Shown here one piece after another: positions 1 to 12,249 of a stretch of DNA of 64,000 bases (position 1 is its first letter; each line of letters begins with the position of its first letter). The notes beneath the pieces are model-generated. The model saw only the letters and a program-made list of their open reading frames with translations, was not told where the DNA came from and ran no database searches. This DNA comes from Bolinopsis microptera (taxonomy: Eukaryota > Ctenophora > Tentaculata > Lobata > Bolinopsidae). The translations under genes and the position numbers were made by a program. The DNA lies in NCBI RefSeq assembly GCF_026151205.1, contig NC_087083.1, positions 6,674,460-6,738,459 on the forward strand, written 5' to 3'.

Positions 1-1190
1 ACCGAGTGAACACGTGATCACTGCGTGATGTCAGATGTTTCAGAAGTTTCAGACATTCTCGTGACTCCTAAGATACAAATCAAATATTTGCTATTTCTAG
101 AACTTGATACCTCTCATTGACGTCAAATGGAAAATATATGTTTCGTAGCAAGTTCTTGGTTTGTGGCAACTTACCAGTGAGGCTGGTGCGTAACACGTGA
201 CTTGTAGAAATCAGGAGATCTGTACAGAGTGACACAAAAGTCCAGCTTTCGGCTACGTGACTTTGAACAAAAATTATTTGATCACGTAAGAAGTAAAGAA
301 GGTGTTTTCTGGAATCATTATTCTATTTTTACTCTTGCATCATTCTGCAAACCCCGATAAATCGTGAACAAATATCCATTCACCTTTTAGCTTCTCATAT
401 TCGAACTAATTTTGTGATGCTTATCTTGAATTTAAACCTGAAATATTTTTCCGAACATAGTGTGCCTTCCCGGGTCTGATAAAGTTTTTTAATCTTATAA
501 TTGTTCATTTAATTTGGAATTATTATGATATAGTGTGGATAAAAATTGAAATCTGATAGTAGTTGTAAAGTTATAACAACAAAAACAAGTTGATATTTTA
601 GCTAAATCAGATAAATGAATAATGTAATGAATAAAGAGACGAGGTTTTAAATATTTTCAGAAGTTCACACTATTTGCTAAGTTTTCCATGTTTCAAAGGA
701 ATGTGATTTTTATAAAGGACTTATATCTGCGATAATTTTAACACTAACAGCTGCTGAAGATAATTCACACTTCAAATTTTTCATTCACTTAGGTATATTT
801 TCAAAAGTGAAAGTGAAATTTTGTTTTTGGGAACATAGTGTTCACTTTAGTGTTGTAATAAGATCCACAAATAGAATTTCGTCCCGTAAATTACATTACC
901 TTACATTACGCTGTGGAGAGCTAGGGAGTATCTCTGTTAATATACACTTTGTTGCTCGGTGTTTTGAATGAATTAGTAAAGTTCCTTTCAGAGGTTAGAG
1001 TTCATTATATGATATCATGACTTAAAGTGCTCAACATCAGTTTTACATTCTTTACCGATTCATTTCATTTTTCTGTATTTTGCGATTAAAAATTTTGTGT
1101 TAAATAATAGAATTAATATGATTAATAGTGTCCGAAAATCTTAATGCCGTTAAGGTATTACAGACAGAGATAATTGCTGTATTTGTGCAA
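1..1190. other. Intergenic, no gene seen
   Basis: AT-rich sequence with stops in all frames and no convincing exon. Scattered CACGTG and TCACGTGA words occur near the left edge. Nothing else is supported. Confidence 0.5.
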
Positions 1191-1206
1191 TGGTATAGTA
1201 TACTGC

Positions 1207-1215
1207 TATTATTAT

Positions 1216-1267
<52 letters not shown>

Positions 1268-1268
1268 G

Positions 1269-1342
<74 letters not shown>

Positions 1343-1343
1343 G

Positions 1344-1376
<33 letters not shown>

Positions 1377-1391
1377 TTACTACTACTACTA
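1207..1391. repeat. (CTA)n trinucleotide microsatellite
   Basis: About 60 copies of CTA/TAC with a few CTG and ATT interruptions. It gives open frames on both strands (poly-Leu, poly-Tyr, poly-Val) that are products of the repeat and not genes. Confidence 0.95.
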
Positions 1392-1399
1392 CCATATTC

Positions 1400-3180
1400 G
1401 TAGGTTATTGTGCTATATACTATAATTATAAAGCTCTCATCTAATTTAGATTGTGTTTAATTATTACATTAAATGATTATTTGTATGAATTATTTCTTTC
1501 GTTTTGTTGACACGCTAGAGTCATAAATTCTAAATCAGTTAGGAAAGTAATCGTCAGAAGGACCTGAGATAATGCCAAGTGACAGGTGAGACAAAATAAT
1601 TTTAGAAATATAACAAATTCAATATAATTATATAATAAGTTTAACCAGTTTAACCAGTGGCGGATGCAGGCACCATGACAGCCACTAGTTGAGCCGTTAC
1701 TGTGGTTCTCAGCCATGCGTATACATCCTCTTCTTAATATTCTTATTAAGCAGGTGTATCTCTTAATTTACACGTGCAAGGGAATTAGGTAAAATATACA
1801 CCTGCTTTTCAAAATGCTTTATACAGAAGGAGTGATAAGTGTCAAGTTTAATTCCTATAAAAGTTTTTATTCACGATACCTGGTATAAAATAAGAATCGG
1901 CATGCCAATCTAATCTTGCCTCGGACCATGCTCTGTCATTTTCATTGCACCACCATCTGTTAAGTCCCTCATCTAGTCAGAATTACACAACGAAAATAAT
2001 AAAAAAGGCGTAATAAAGTAATAAATACAAATGGCCTAATAAGGTGTAAATATAAAAATATAGTGTATGTATCGATTAGAATTAAAATTAGAATAATGGA
2101 ACAGTTTCTCGTTGTGAGTGCTTTTCTTTATATACGTAATGCTAAGGCATGGTGTAATGTGGCATGTGCAATGTTACGCCACTGGTTTATATACTGATTA
2201 TACTGATTATAAAGATGAGAAATCAATATTAAAAATATAACAATGATGTATTTTTACCAAACAAATTCAATGATGTGTTTGTTCTTTATTTGCACGTGTA
2301 TATTAATTATCTGGGCCTGATGACGGTAAGGGTGGCATTTGGGCTAGTTTCTAAGGTATAATCGAGTTCTAGACGATTTCTGCAAACAATCAGGTGAGTG
2401 AATAGTTGCACCTTAATACCATATTAGATTGCTTTAGTGTGGTGACTGTATCAGTTACTGACGGATCCAGGTACAGTACCTGGTTCCATCAATACTCCAC
2501 ACTTCGTTCTGTAGAAACTGCGCTGTAAGTGTAGTGGAAATAGAGGACTCTTTCCGAGAACTAGTGCACACTCTAGACAGTAGTAACCATGTTAACATCA
2601 CCTAGCAACGTTCCCTGGAATCAGTTACAGCAGAGTGTCATAACCTGCAGACAGACTTGTAATAGTTTGCTCAATAGTTTCAGTTACTGTGGTCGGCAAA
2701 ACACAAACCCTTGTGTACATTTTGTACGGAAAAATCGATTCTAAGTGTATTGAAAAGTTGAAATGAATTTGTAAGGATATCTCTAACCCTGGTGTGGGTA
2801 GCAATCCATATATTGCTATATTTGGCACTGATCCTACTTGGCACTATTCCTACTTGGCACCTATAATGGTGGTATGTTCCTTAAAGTGCCTGATCATCGG
2901 AGCGATCACTAGCAAGTATTGCAATATTTGTTCCTGTATCGGGAACCTGATTTGGAGAGCTGCCAAGACGTGATCCTGCAATCAAGGTGTTTCAATCTGA
3001 CGCCACAGCTCATTTAACCTTCTATTGTTAGAGTAAAAACATTGAGTCAGTAATACTACACCTATTATTGAGCTGGCTACTATAAATCAAAACAGACTGA
3101 TCTGGGCCAGGTAATAATGTTAACTTATTTCTGAATAAATCAACCCTTCAGGTGATAATATGGGACGTTTTATTACAAGG
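1400..3180. other. Intergenic, no gene seen
   Basis: AT-rich non-coding DNA without a recognisable exon, RNA gene or element end. Short open frames at 1477-1716 and 2625-2828 (minus) show no family features. Confidence 0.45.
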
Positions 3181-3205
3181 TTTGGATTAAGTTGTGTGAA
3201 TTGCG

Positions 3206-3282
3206 ATTGGTTGGTTTATTTTGATGCAGCTTTCTGATTGGTTGGTTTATGTCACGTGTCTAGAATACAGCTCTCTGATTGG
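3206..3282. promoter_or_regulatory. Cluster of three CCAAT boxes with one E-box
   Basis: ATTGG (inverted CCAAT) occurs at 3206-3210, 3237-3241 and 3278-3282, and the first two sit in near-identical GATTGGTTGGTTTAT contexts. A CACGTG E-box lies between the second and third at 3253-3258. The 31-bp spacing between the first two resembles the spacing in NF-Y-dependent multi-CCAAT promoters. No exon could be tied to it, so a promoter role is inference. Confidence 0.35.
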
Positions 3283-3299
3283 TTAAGAGTAAGGTTTAA

Positions 3300-4770
3300 T
3301 AAGTCTACACTCTCGCCCCAGATCCACAGTTTTATAGACTAAAACAAGATAATCTAATTGAGTAGCTGTGAGCTAAATAACAACAAGAAGTTGTATTAAT
3401 AACTATGACTACACATCCCTTACCACTAGGAGATTGATTACAATAATAAGTTGTAAGTTCTTAAGTTGCAGGCACTTTCTTGACAACTGTCGTTCTTACC
3501 TTGCTGGGCTTTGTTTTAAGATTATCATACGATTTTCTTAAAACAAAATATTCATCAACTTCGACATTTTACCATGCCAATTGCCAGATAACAATCCCTC
3601 TTATGCTTCATTTACTATTTAGTAAGCATAGAGCTTACAAACTGAATACAAAGTATGATTTAAGTTGTATGTAGGAAAGACAGTAAACAGCAGGCAGTAG
3701 TATAGATAATAAGTAAAGAGAGGTAGTGGAAGAGGCACAGTCGCTACCTCCACTATTTACTATCCTACCTAACAGTATGACTCAGTGACTGTTGGCCTCT
3801 ACCCAGCACTAATGTGTAGAAATTACATTAACTCTACATAACGTCCCCTGTGAAGTGCCGTGTGTTGCTCTTTAATGACTCTTAACTAGTGATTCTATTT
3901 AATGTTTAATACTTAATCACGGGATCTTAGTTCTAGGAACCACGAACAACTAATGCTCTACTTAGTACTTAGTATTGTACAATAGATCAAGGAATACTAG
4001 GTTATATTAAAGACCTGGATCCTCCGTCAGTTCGTGTTATTTTATAATTTTGTAAACGCTTTATTGTAATAATATAGTGAGTGTAAACTGTAAAGTGTAT
4101 AAGAGTATAAGTCAAAATATCAGAATCCCTTAAACCTCGTCTTCAGTTTATGATCTTATTTCATCCGTTTATCAGGTTAAGTTCAAAGAAGCAACTCTGC
4201 AAAATGTAATTAACAGCGTACGTCACTAGCTTCGTCACTCATTAATTGCACTGTAAGTCTCTCGATACCTAATTCCCGTTTTCCATTTCGCTTTCGTCAG
4301 TCTCCAGATTGTCAATGAGTTCTCTGTTTTTCATTTAGATAATCCTAGGTTGTTCTCTGTTTTTCATCCAGATAATCGTAGGTTGTTTCTCGACCACCAC
4401 AAAGCTTCCAAATATATAAGTATTTATACACCTTGTAACTGTAAGCTGTGCCTTCTTCTCACCCAAGAAAATTATTGCATTCTAATAATTTGTGTTGAAT
4501 ATTTATAATTCAACATAAATTAATATTGCATTTATTTATTGGTTTTGTAAGTAGGCGTTTAAGCAGATGTTTATAACTATTTCCGGGAAATATATGCACT
4601 AAAGTCTAAAACTCGTCGACACTGAAAGCTGATAATTTACAGATATTTCCCGCAAGGGAAGGGAGGTTATTATCAGCAGAGCCTCCCCGTTACCTTGATG
4701 AGCTGCTCGCACTACATCTAAACCGATAATGCCGTGCAATGTCTGAATATTTTCTCATGAGAATTCTTGT
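3300..4770. other. Intergenic, no gene seen
   Basis: Non-coding AT-rich sequence. A 64-codon open frame at 3480-3674 has no family features. Confidence 0.4.
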
Positions 4771-4931
4771 CACGTGACTGGAAAGCGTGGGAGAGGTGCG
4801 CGCACCATGCTGCACACTTTGGCACGCTCCCAAATTTGAATATTTCCAAACTAGTCAGTCGCTATAAGTCAGTTGCTAGATTCCTTGTTGAACAGACCAT
4901 TTTTGTGATTGTGACTGTCGAGTTTTATTCA
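4760..4931 (+). promoter_or_regulatory. Candidate promoter/5' UTR of the exon at 4932
   Basis: The stretch before the ATG at 4932 is less AT-rich than its surroundings. It holds GTCACGTGAC (E-box) near 4770, a GC-rich GTGCGCGCAC patch near 4796 and a TATA-like GCTATAAGTC near 4860, about 70 bases before the ATG. This is a plausible start region. No transcription evidence is available. Confidence 0.3.
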
Positions 4932-5208
4932 TGAACATCCGACCACTGAGTGAAGATCAATTGCAGCTACTGGCAGCTGATTCGGAGGGTCAAAGAATCA
5001 AAATAACTGGTCTAAAAACAGAGACAAAGCCTGGGCATTGTGCCACAATGAAGTGGCCTCCTTGGACGACATTCCTAGTGAATTCAACGACGTTCCTTTA
5101 GACAGAATCACCTTTGTTCTATTGAAGCTCATAACTGAAATAACTGACATCAAGGGGCAACCTTACGAAGCTAAAACTTTCCATGCCCTTTTACTTGCTC
5201 TCTGTCGA
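4932..5208 (+). CDS. First exon of a gene like the N-terminal domain of Crypton-type (DUF3504-like) recombinase proteins, with an apparent frameshift
   Basis: An ATG at 4932 opens a frame beginning MNIRPLSEDQLQLLAADSEG. About 20 codons on, the protein-like reading moves to another frame (KNQNNWSKNRDKAWALCHNE) that stays open to a good donor, CGA|GTGAGT, at 5208. The second part has the pattern of the SAM-like N-terminal domain of Crypton-type tyrosine recombinases and related host proteins (QRICH1/ZMYM/KCTD1 type). It has a K-x-x-Q/T-x-x-W start, an acidic linker, then PLDRITFVLLKLITEI and YEAKTFHALLLALCR, which corresponds to the family's Y-P/E-P-K-T-L-H segment. The catalytic domain would be in later exons, and I did not find them. 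The frame change near 4985 may be a base-call error or a sign of a pseudogene. The family call is from pattern memory. Confidence 0.4.
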
Positions 5209-5239
5209 GTGAGTGTATTGAAATTAAATGATAGCGCGT

Positions 5240-7200
5240 AGCACTCAAAAGCCAAGGTATTATTAGATTATACTTCTAAATACACTATATATTTTTAAAT
5301 ACACGACATATACTTCTAAATACACTATATATACTTCTAAACAGCTATTAGCGATTAAGTAATGTCTAAATTAAATTCTATTTCCAGCAAACACTATGAG
5401 TTTATTGATGAGTTTACTGCAACCCTCAGGGCCTCGGTAATAATGAAATAACACCACTACGCTGACTGATATGCAGAACGGGCTTTTAAGGTTGTCGTCT
5501 GAAATCTTTGTTTAATTTGTGTTATTTGCTTTGTGAAATCTAAAGCCGTTATCTTTGACTCGCTTTCAATTAACCTCTTTAAACTTCAGCGCGACATTCA
5601 CGTACAAATAATTATCAGATAATTTAATATATTATTTTATAGCGAGAGGTAACACACTACTTGACCAGCAGAGCATTATTCCACCTCACTTCTGTAACAC
5701 GATAATATTGAAACCTATTTTAGGACTACTACCCTAATTCGTTAGTTCCAGACTTGAAGTATACATCTACACCAACACAACTGTAGCATTGTCTCTGCAA
5801 ATAAATCTTTAGGAATCTTTAGCAACTCGGCACTTTCCAGTGGTTATCACCATCAGCCCAATAACACGGAATATTGTTTTATTTACGTAGCTAGTAAAAT
5901 ACTAGAATCTACGATGAAAATGTCATTAAGAGTTTGCTGGTCGGGCTCTTATCTTAATAAGATTACAATGTAAGGGAAGTCACGTGACTGCTCATTATAA
6001 AACCTCACGACTCATCACGAGACAGTCTGACTTGGCGCATCTTGACAACCAGTGACCTGTTTTTATGACAACGAAGTGCATCACAGCCAGCTTAACGGAA
6101 ATGAGAGGTCGATTTACTCTAAAAATAACTGAGAGGATAATTTGATTGGAGCACGGAATAAGCATGACAAACTGAATTGATATAATGTTTCCTGAGGTCA
6201 CTGACCAAACGGAAAAAGGAAACATCTAGGCCAGACAATGATTATTTAGCAGAGTCATTGCTAGTGTTAGTATACAACTGTCATTGTAGTACAACTGTTA
6301 CAGATAGTGTTACAGAATAACTATTCAGTCTATTCAGTCTAACTTACTAATTGTGCTTGATGAGGTCCCCCTATCATTGATCAAATGTAATTACCCTCCA
6401 TGAGCAGTTGGATCACTATTGTATCAGGATGCGATATTGCTTGTACGAATCAACTCTATAGTTTATTAATACTTTTCAAACAAAGTTACAACGAATTCTT
6501 CATGTATAGTACACGTTTCAACACCAACTCCATGATTATCAACAATACGTAATATTTTCTGAACACGTCAAGTGGGTACTGGTGAATTATAAAACTACCA
6601 GAAGGTGCTCCTTCCCGAATTAATAAATTATGTGCGCCTCCGCAAAACTTTGATGGATTTATTTGAATACGTGCAGGATTCGTTTTATTTTTGTCTTATC
6701 TTTCAAACGTGTATAGTGTATACAGGTGGTACATTTTTGTTGTTGTAAGCTATAAAGTAAGAAATAAAATTTCGAATTTATTAACACCAATGCTTTTGCT
6801 TTTTACTATCCGGGCTTTATTAATTTCGAAATAAGATAACAGTAAGTATACTTCTAGTTGTACCAATACAAGCAATCGTTAATTAAATTACCAGAAATTT
6901 GCTTGATATAAAAGGGCTTCAAGCAAAGCCGCTTTTTTAAAAACAGATTGAAAACACTTCCTCAAATTGTGAAAAATATTGCGCTGTTATCTATTTGTAA
7001 ATTAAGGTTTCCCAGCGAATTTGTTAAAACACGACTGCTTATAGAAGTCTTGCTTGCGGTCTGGTACAGTTCCAGTATATAATTCAAGTCAAGTGACTGG
7101 CCAGTGCTACATGATACTGCTTTCATAATTAGTTAATACAGCTTACAATCTTACTTATAATTTTCCAATAATTCATGTGCGTGACCAGGCTCAGAATGTT
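5240..7200. other. Non-coding, no gene seen
   Basis: Could be intron of the gene starting at 4932 or intergenic. A short TA-rich tandem (TATACTTCTAAATACACTA-like) lies near 5270-5340. No supported exon. Confidence 0.4.
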
Positions 7201-7207
7201 TAGCACT

Positions 7208-7587
7208 GTTGTTAGGTGATGTTGCTAGGTGATGTTTCTAGGTGATGTTGCTAGGTGATGTTTCTAGGTGATGTTGCTAGGTGATGTTGTTAGGTGATGT
7301 TGCTAGGTGATGTTGTTAGGTGATGTTGTTAGGTGATGTTTCTGGGTGATGTTGCTAGGTGATGTTGTTAGGTGATGTTGCTAGGTGATGTTTTTGGGTG
7401 ATGTTGTTAGGTGATGTTGTTAGGTGATGTTGCTAGGTGATGTTGCTAGGTGATGTTGTTAGGTGATGTTGTTAGGTGATGTTTCTGGGTGATGTTTCTG
7501 GGTGATGTTGCTAGGTGATGTTGTTAGGTGATGTTGTTAGGTGATGTTGCTAGGTGATGTTGTTAGGTGATGTTGTTAGGTGATGTT
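7208..7587. repeat. 13-bp minisatellite (TAGGTGATGTTGC)n
   Basis: About 29 copies of a 13-base unit. The main variable position is the T/C in GTTGYTAGGTGATG, and some units read TTTCTGGGTGATG. The variant mix looks like ordinary slippage and unequal exchange. Confidence 0.95.
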
Positions 7588-7599
7588 GGCTGTTACTTT

Positions 7600-8640
7600 A
7601 GGTTATAGATATTATATTAAGTTGCTGATATACAAAATCATACGTAGTGTTTGGAATGATTATTTTAAAACCTAACATATTAATGTTATGACTGTATGTG
7701 TCGCTTCTCCGTTGTGTAGCTAATTTATGTACGATGGTTGCCATGTGTTGCTAAGGGTTCAGTGTATTTGTTGCCATGGTGATGACACACTGCAGTCAGC
7801 TACAAATGTAAAATATGTGTTGTGACGCACGCCACAACCCCCTTCTTTTACTCTGTTGTTTCCAGCGCAGCAATGTACTTGCAGTCATAGAAACAGTCAT
7901 AGTTACACTCACAACGTAGTCATAGTTTATTATTAGTGATAGTGTAGTCAGAGTAGCAGTGAATCAATAGCAATAGTGTAGTCATAAAAATAGTGTAGCC
8001 AAAATGACGTCATTTATTTAAGTTATTATTGAAGTAAATCTGAACAACATTCGAAGTAAAACATGTGATCTCTCTTGTATTGTAAGTAAAACACTTCTCC
8101 TGTACTGAATGCATAACACATTTCATTACTGATGTAATGTTGCACTACTTTATGTTGCACTACTTTATGTTGCACTACATGTCAAACAACTCCGACGTGA
8201 TCTGTACTCTTGACTGCATTTATTAATGTATAAGCTACGAGACCGCTTGTATCACTCGTTTTACTGATATTTGCTTTGTTGTGATTAAGGTTATAGCTTA
8301 CTGCTTAAATATTTTCGGGCACTCGGTCGCTACACCTCTCGAAACTTTAACCATTCTTCAAGAAGGTTTATTTCATTGGTTAGCTATATTAGAACACGTT
8401 AGAGAAGAGTGAGAAAAAGAGTTAGAAATAAAGCAAGTTTTTAGGGTGAAGTTTGAAATCGACCGGAATTATAAACTAAACAATTGTTCAGCTGAAGACG
8501 ATTTACACATGTATTTTGAAAGCTCCTGCTAAAACAAACTTATCGTATCACTTATATGTTTTAAAAAATCCCCCTCCAAATTGTTAATGAAATCACTTGG
8601 AGTGAAGTATTGCAAAATTCAAAACCATCCACGATTTCAA
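7600..8640. other. Non-coding, no gene seen
   Basis: AT-rich, with a small 13-base triplet repeat (TTGCACTACTTTA) near 8140-8180. No exon supported. Confidence 0.4.
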
Positions 8641-10047
8641 CTTATTAATTGTCCAAATTTAATGCTTTTGAACGTCCATGTTTAGACATTATGTCCGTAA
8701 CTGATAAGTTCTTCATCGTCTAAATAAACATTTTTATTTTAACCCTAGCGAGTGTGTCTGTCTGGGTTTTAAAATACCAGTCTTTAGTAACAATGCCAGA
8801 AATTATTCATAGGATTGAGGAACATAATTAATTTCAGTTCTTATTAAATTAGAACTTGACGAATGACACCGCTCCTAAAATAGCGATGTTTAAAGATGTA
8901 TGAAAATAGCAAAATGACCGCATCAAAACAAATCACGCCTTTCTGAAGAGAGTGCCTAAAACTAAACAGTCCATTCCCACATCAATAAAGAGTTTTATCT
9001 GAAGTTGCTTAGTTTAACTGTTCCCACACCAATAAGGCAACTGTTGTTCTCTAGCGAGCTGTTATCAGGTAGTGCTTTAGTTTCACTTAGAGGAAGTAAT
9101 TTGAGGAGTAGAACTGGTACTTGCTATTTTAGATCACGCGATGTCACACACTGTTACACATTATTTTAACAGTTTCCGTGTGTGACGGTTAATAGCCGGA
9201 TATGAGCATTGTCCCACTGTGTTAATCTAGTGACCTTGTGAGAGCACGCTAGTTAGCGGATCACTCGTTACTGTGATCTAAAGTTAGAATTCCCCTGGAT
9301 CATATGACAAACTAGAAGGTTCACAGTCATTCGGAGGTCACTAGGTCACTTGGAGGCGTACCTACAGTGACGCTAGGAGCCTACTTCAGTGTTACCATCT
9401 TAACTAGGTAGTATTCAGTATTGAGTATAATTCATTTCTCTGCGAACTCTATTTCTGAGGGTGACGTTACTTGTAGGCAGCTTCTTTTATTGCTTCCCAT
9501 ACACTAAAGTGAAAGTGAAGCAGTATAATATGTTTATTTTGCTATAATATAGTCACAACAGTATTTTTAATACCATCATTATAGTAGTAGTGTAATATTG
9601 GGACCCAAGCTACACTTACATGTCTTCAATCTTTCATGAATATGTTGCTGCAATGTAACCATGGCATGTAGTCATGGTAACAACTTGCAATCCTAGCATG
9701 TTTTATTGACAGTCGTATGCTGCTTTAGTGGTAAAAGGCACTTCACACTTCGTTTTATGTTGATTGACAGCAAGTTTTCTTAAATCATTTACAATTCAAG
9801 AACAGTTTCATCTCCTCTCCTGTTGTGCACTTGTTGTTTCGCTACCTCGTTTCATCATAGCAGATGGTAAAAAGTATATCGTTACGTTATAAACTACAGT
9901 AGTTAATTTAACTACTTCTCTTAGTACAGTACCATCTGATAGCTTGATAGTGGATTGTAACTTTATAAATAGTACCACGTACTGGCAGATTGAAAGCAGC
10001 GTATCACTACCACCAGTACTCAGTAGATTGTATCGTAATGTTATAAG

Positions 10048-10162
10048 GTGCCGATGTCGCGATGTTGAACAATGACTATATGGCGGGACTAGAAAGACAC
10101 GCAAGAGAGAAATACTCGAATAAAGATGGGAAGCCCATGCCACCCCCACTGTCACAGACCAG
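10048..10162 (+). CDS. Internal exon of an unidentified charged coiled-coil-like protein
   Basis: Read in the frame ending ...SQT plus two bases, this exon gives segments such as NNDYMAGLERHAREKY and DGKPMPPPLSQT, then a donor AG|GTAGTT at 10162. The two leftover bases join the single first base of the next exon at 10277 without a stop. Composition is rich in K, R, E and N with a short proline patch. It resembles centrosomal and ciliary coiled-coil proteins in general, but I do not recognise the family. The acceptor near 10047 (ATAAG) is weak. The equivalent stretch in the right-hand duplicate (about 11800-11890) is broken by stops. Confidence 0.4.
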
Positions 10163-10276
10163 GTAGTTACAACTTCCTCGCGTGCTAATCGTGCAAATGC
10201 GCGTTATCACGTGCAATTGCGCGTTACCACGCGTATTTGCATTTACAGGGGTCTTTATGTGACCGACTTTTTGCAG

Positions 10277-10356
10277 TGATAAACGAGCAGAGCGGAAAGA
10301 GGCTCAGAGAAAGATGGAAGAATATTCTCGGAGTTTGCGGGACAGTGATAATCAGG
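10277..10356 (+). CDS. Next exon of the same unidentified protein
   Basis: The acceptor TTTTTGCAG at 10276 and the donor CAGG|GTAACA at 10356 frame an 80-base exon. It reads DKRAERKEAQRKMEEYSRSL in phase with the preceding exon, a strongly charged helical segment. Its counterpart near 11974 in the right-hand copy is shortened and stops in frame. A second open frame across the same exon exists (RERWKNILGV...), so the phase rests on agreement with the exon at 10048-10162. Upstream and downstream exons were not found. Confidence 0.4.
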
Positions 10357-10689
10357 GTAACAGAACTAACATTTCCCGGCCTGGAACTTCTGGGTGAGGC
10401 CCAAAATTATCATTAAGTCATGGTAACGGCAACCATGGGGCCGATAATTACAGTCAAAATCATTACTGTATGTGAATAATTCGATAATTCTCTTCCTGGG
10501 CTTAAGAGCATTTAAAACATTTTGGCGATTGGCCAAACGACCATTTTCCATTTCTACTCAGATATTTTATGAGAATAAACACCAAGATGTTTTTAAAATT
10601 CAACTTCTCCTGTTATAATCCATTTACTTGTTGAAGTAAACTATTTCTTAGATTATTTGTGTACGTAACATTTAACAATTGCATTTTGA

Positions 10690-12240
10690 CTTCATGTTTA
10701 AGAATTTTTGCCCGAACATATATTCTTCATCTCTAAATAAAGTATTTTAATTTAAACCTACGAGTTCCTGTTTCAGATACCAGCTTTAGTAACAATGGCA
10801 GTTCATACACTAAATTAAAGGGAACTAATTACAGATAAAAGAACGGAAGACACCAGCGAAATAGGGTTTTAAAGATGTAGGAAAGCAAAATGCGACGCAA
10901 AAATGGTTGTGGAGGAGAGTGGCTAATACAGTCCATTTCCACATCAAAAAAGTTCTATTCTAAAGTTGCAGTTAACTGTTCCACTGCGATAGGCAACTTT
11001 TTATAACAGTCTTTTATAATAGTTTTAGTTGTCACTTGTTAGTTTTGAGAGTAGCACTCGTACTTGAAATATTTAGATCTCGGTGTACCACATGTTGACA
11101 CATGATTTTACTATCCGGTGTGTAGGTTACATAGTCGATAACTATGTCACTGTTCTATCTTATACGGGGCTTGGAGAAGGACTAGTTCATCTCAACATGT
11201 GATTAAAGTTAATTCCCTCAGCAAGATACTAGAAGGTTCACTCATCAGTCCTAGTATTCGGGCGTATAGGGCTAGTGCTATAGTTTCTGTCTGGAGATTC
11301 GATTGAGGTATAATTCATTCTCTGAATTATTTGAGGGTGAGTTATTGATGGCACTTCTTTAAATTGTTATAACAAAGGTGAAAGTGAAGATATAAAGAGA
11401 AAGTAACCAACAGTATTTTATCCATCATTATAGTGGGAGTGAAAAGGGACCCAGCTACCTTTCGGGTCCAATTCAAATCATAAATTGGAAAAATGGTAAT
11501 GTAGAATGGCGTAGTCATGGACATCATCTAGCAGTTTTGGTGACAGTCTTTATGTTTTGCTTAATGTAAAAGCATTAAAGTTTTACATTTCAAAGAATAT
11601 TACAAAAAGAAAGTTTAATTTTTATTGCATTTTCAACAGTCAATAATGAAAAAAATATAATTCTTATTGTAAAAAGTAGTTAATTTATCACCTTTCTTTT
11701 ACAGTAATCTGATATCTTGAAAGTGGAAATTGGGCTAAAATAGACAAATAGATAAAAAGCGTACATATCACAATCGTGATGACGTAGTTTTCCATGGTTT
11801 AACAATGACTACTGATAGAAAGAGAGCAAAATAAAATACTCGAAAAAGATGGGAAGATCATTGCTAAACATTCACAACCAGTAGTTACAATTCCCGCTCT
11901 AATCGTGCAATGCCGTTATCAAAGTTGAATTGGCGTTACCACGCGATTGATTACGGGTAGTGACCACTTTTTCAGGATAACGAAACGGAAAGTGCTCAGA
12001 GTGGAAGATATTCACAGAGTGTTCACAGTGAATAGGGTACACGAATTGTCCGGTGGACCGGTGAGGTCCAAATTAGTTGTCACGGTAGGTCAACATGTGT
12101 GCCAGAATACACAAAATCATTATGATATGCTGAACGAAGTACAGATAATTCTTCACTCGAGAAGAGATTCGTAAAATTATTGGTGATTGGCAAGTATGAG
12201 ATACTATTTCAAACTGAGATAATGAGATAAACACCAGTGT
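10690..12240. repeat. Right, decayed copy of the approximately 2-kb tandem duplication
   Basis: Same order of landmarks as 8640-10600, but about 300 bases shorter, with small deletions throughout and stops in the exon equivalents. It could be an old duplicate or a noisy second haplotype left in the assembly. Confidence 0.65.
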
Positions 12241-12249
12241 GTAAAAAAA

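Larger units (their letters stand above)
8640..10600. repeat. Left copy of an approximately 2-kb degenerate tandem duplication
   Basis: The block is followed by a second, shorter version at about 10690-12240. Shared landmarks are CTTTAGTAACAATG (near 8783 and 10786), ACTAGAAGGTTCAC (near 9311 and 11228) and GACC(G)ACTTTTT (10261 and about 11963). Their offsets shrink from about 2000 to 1920 to 1700 bases, so the right copy has many small deletions spread along it. The left copy keeps open exons at 10048-10356. Confidence 0.7.

Noticed and set aside
9808-10155. 115-codon minus-strand frame
   Set aside because: It lies opposite the better-supported plus-strand exon at 10048-10162 and has no family features.
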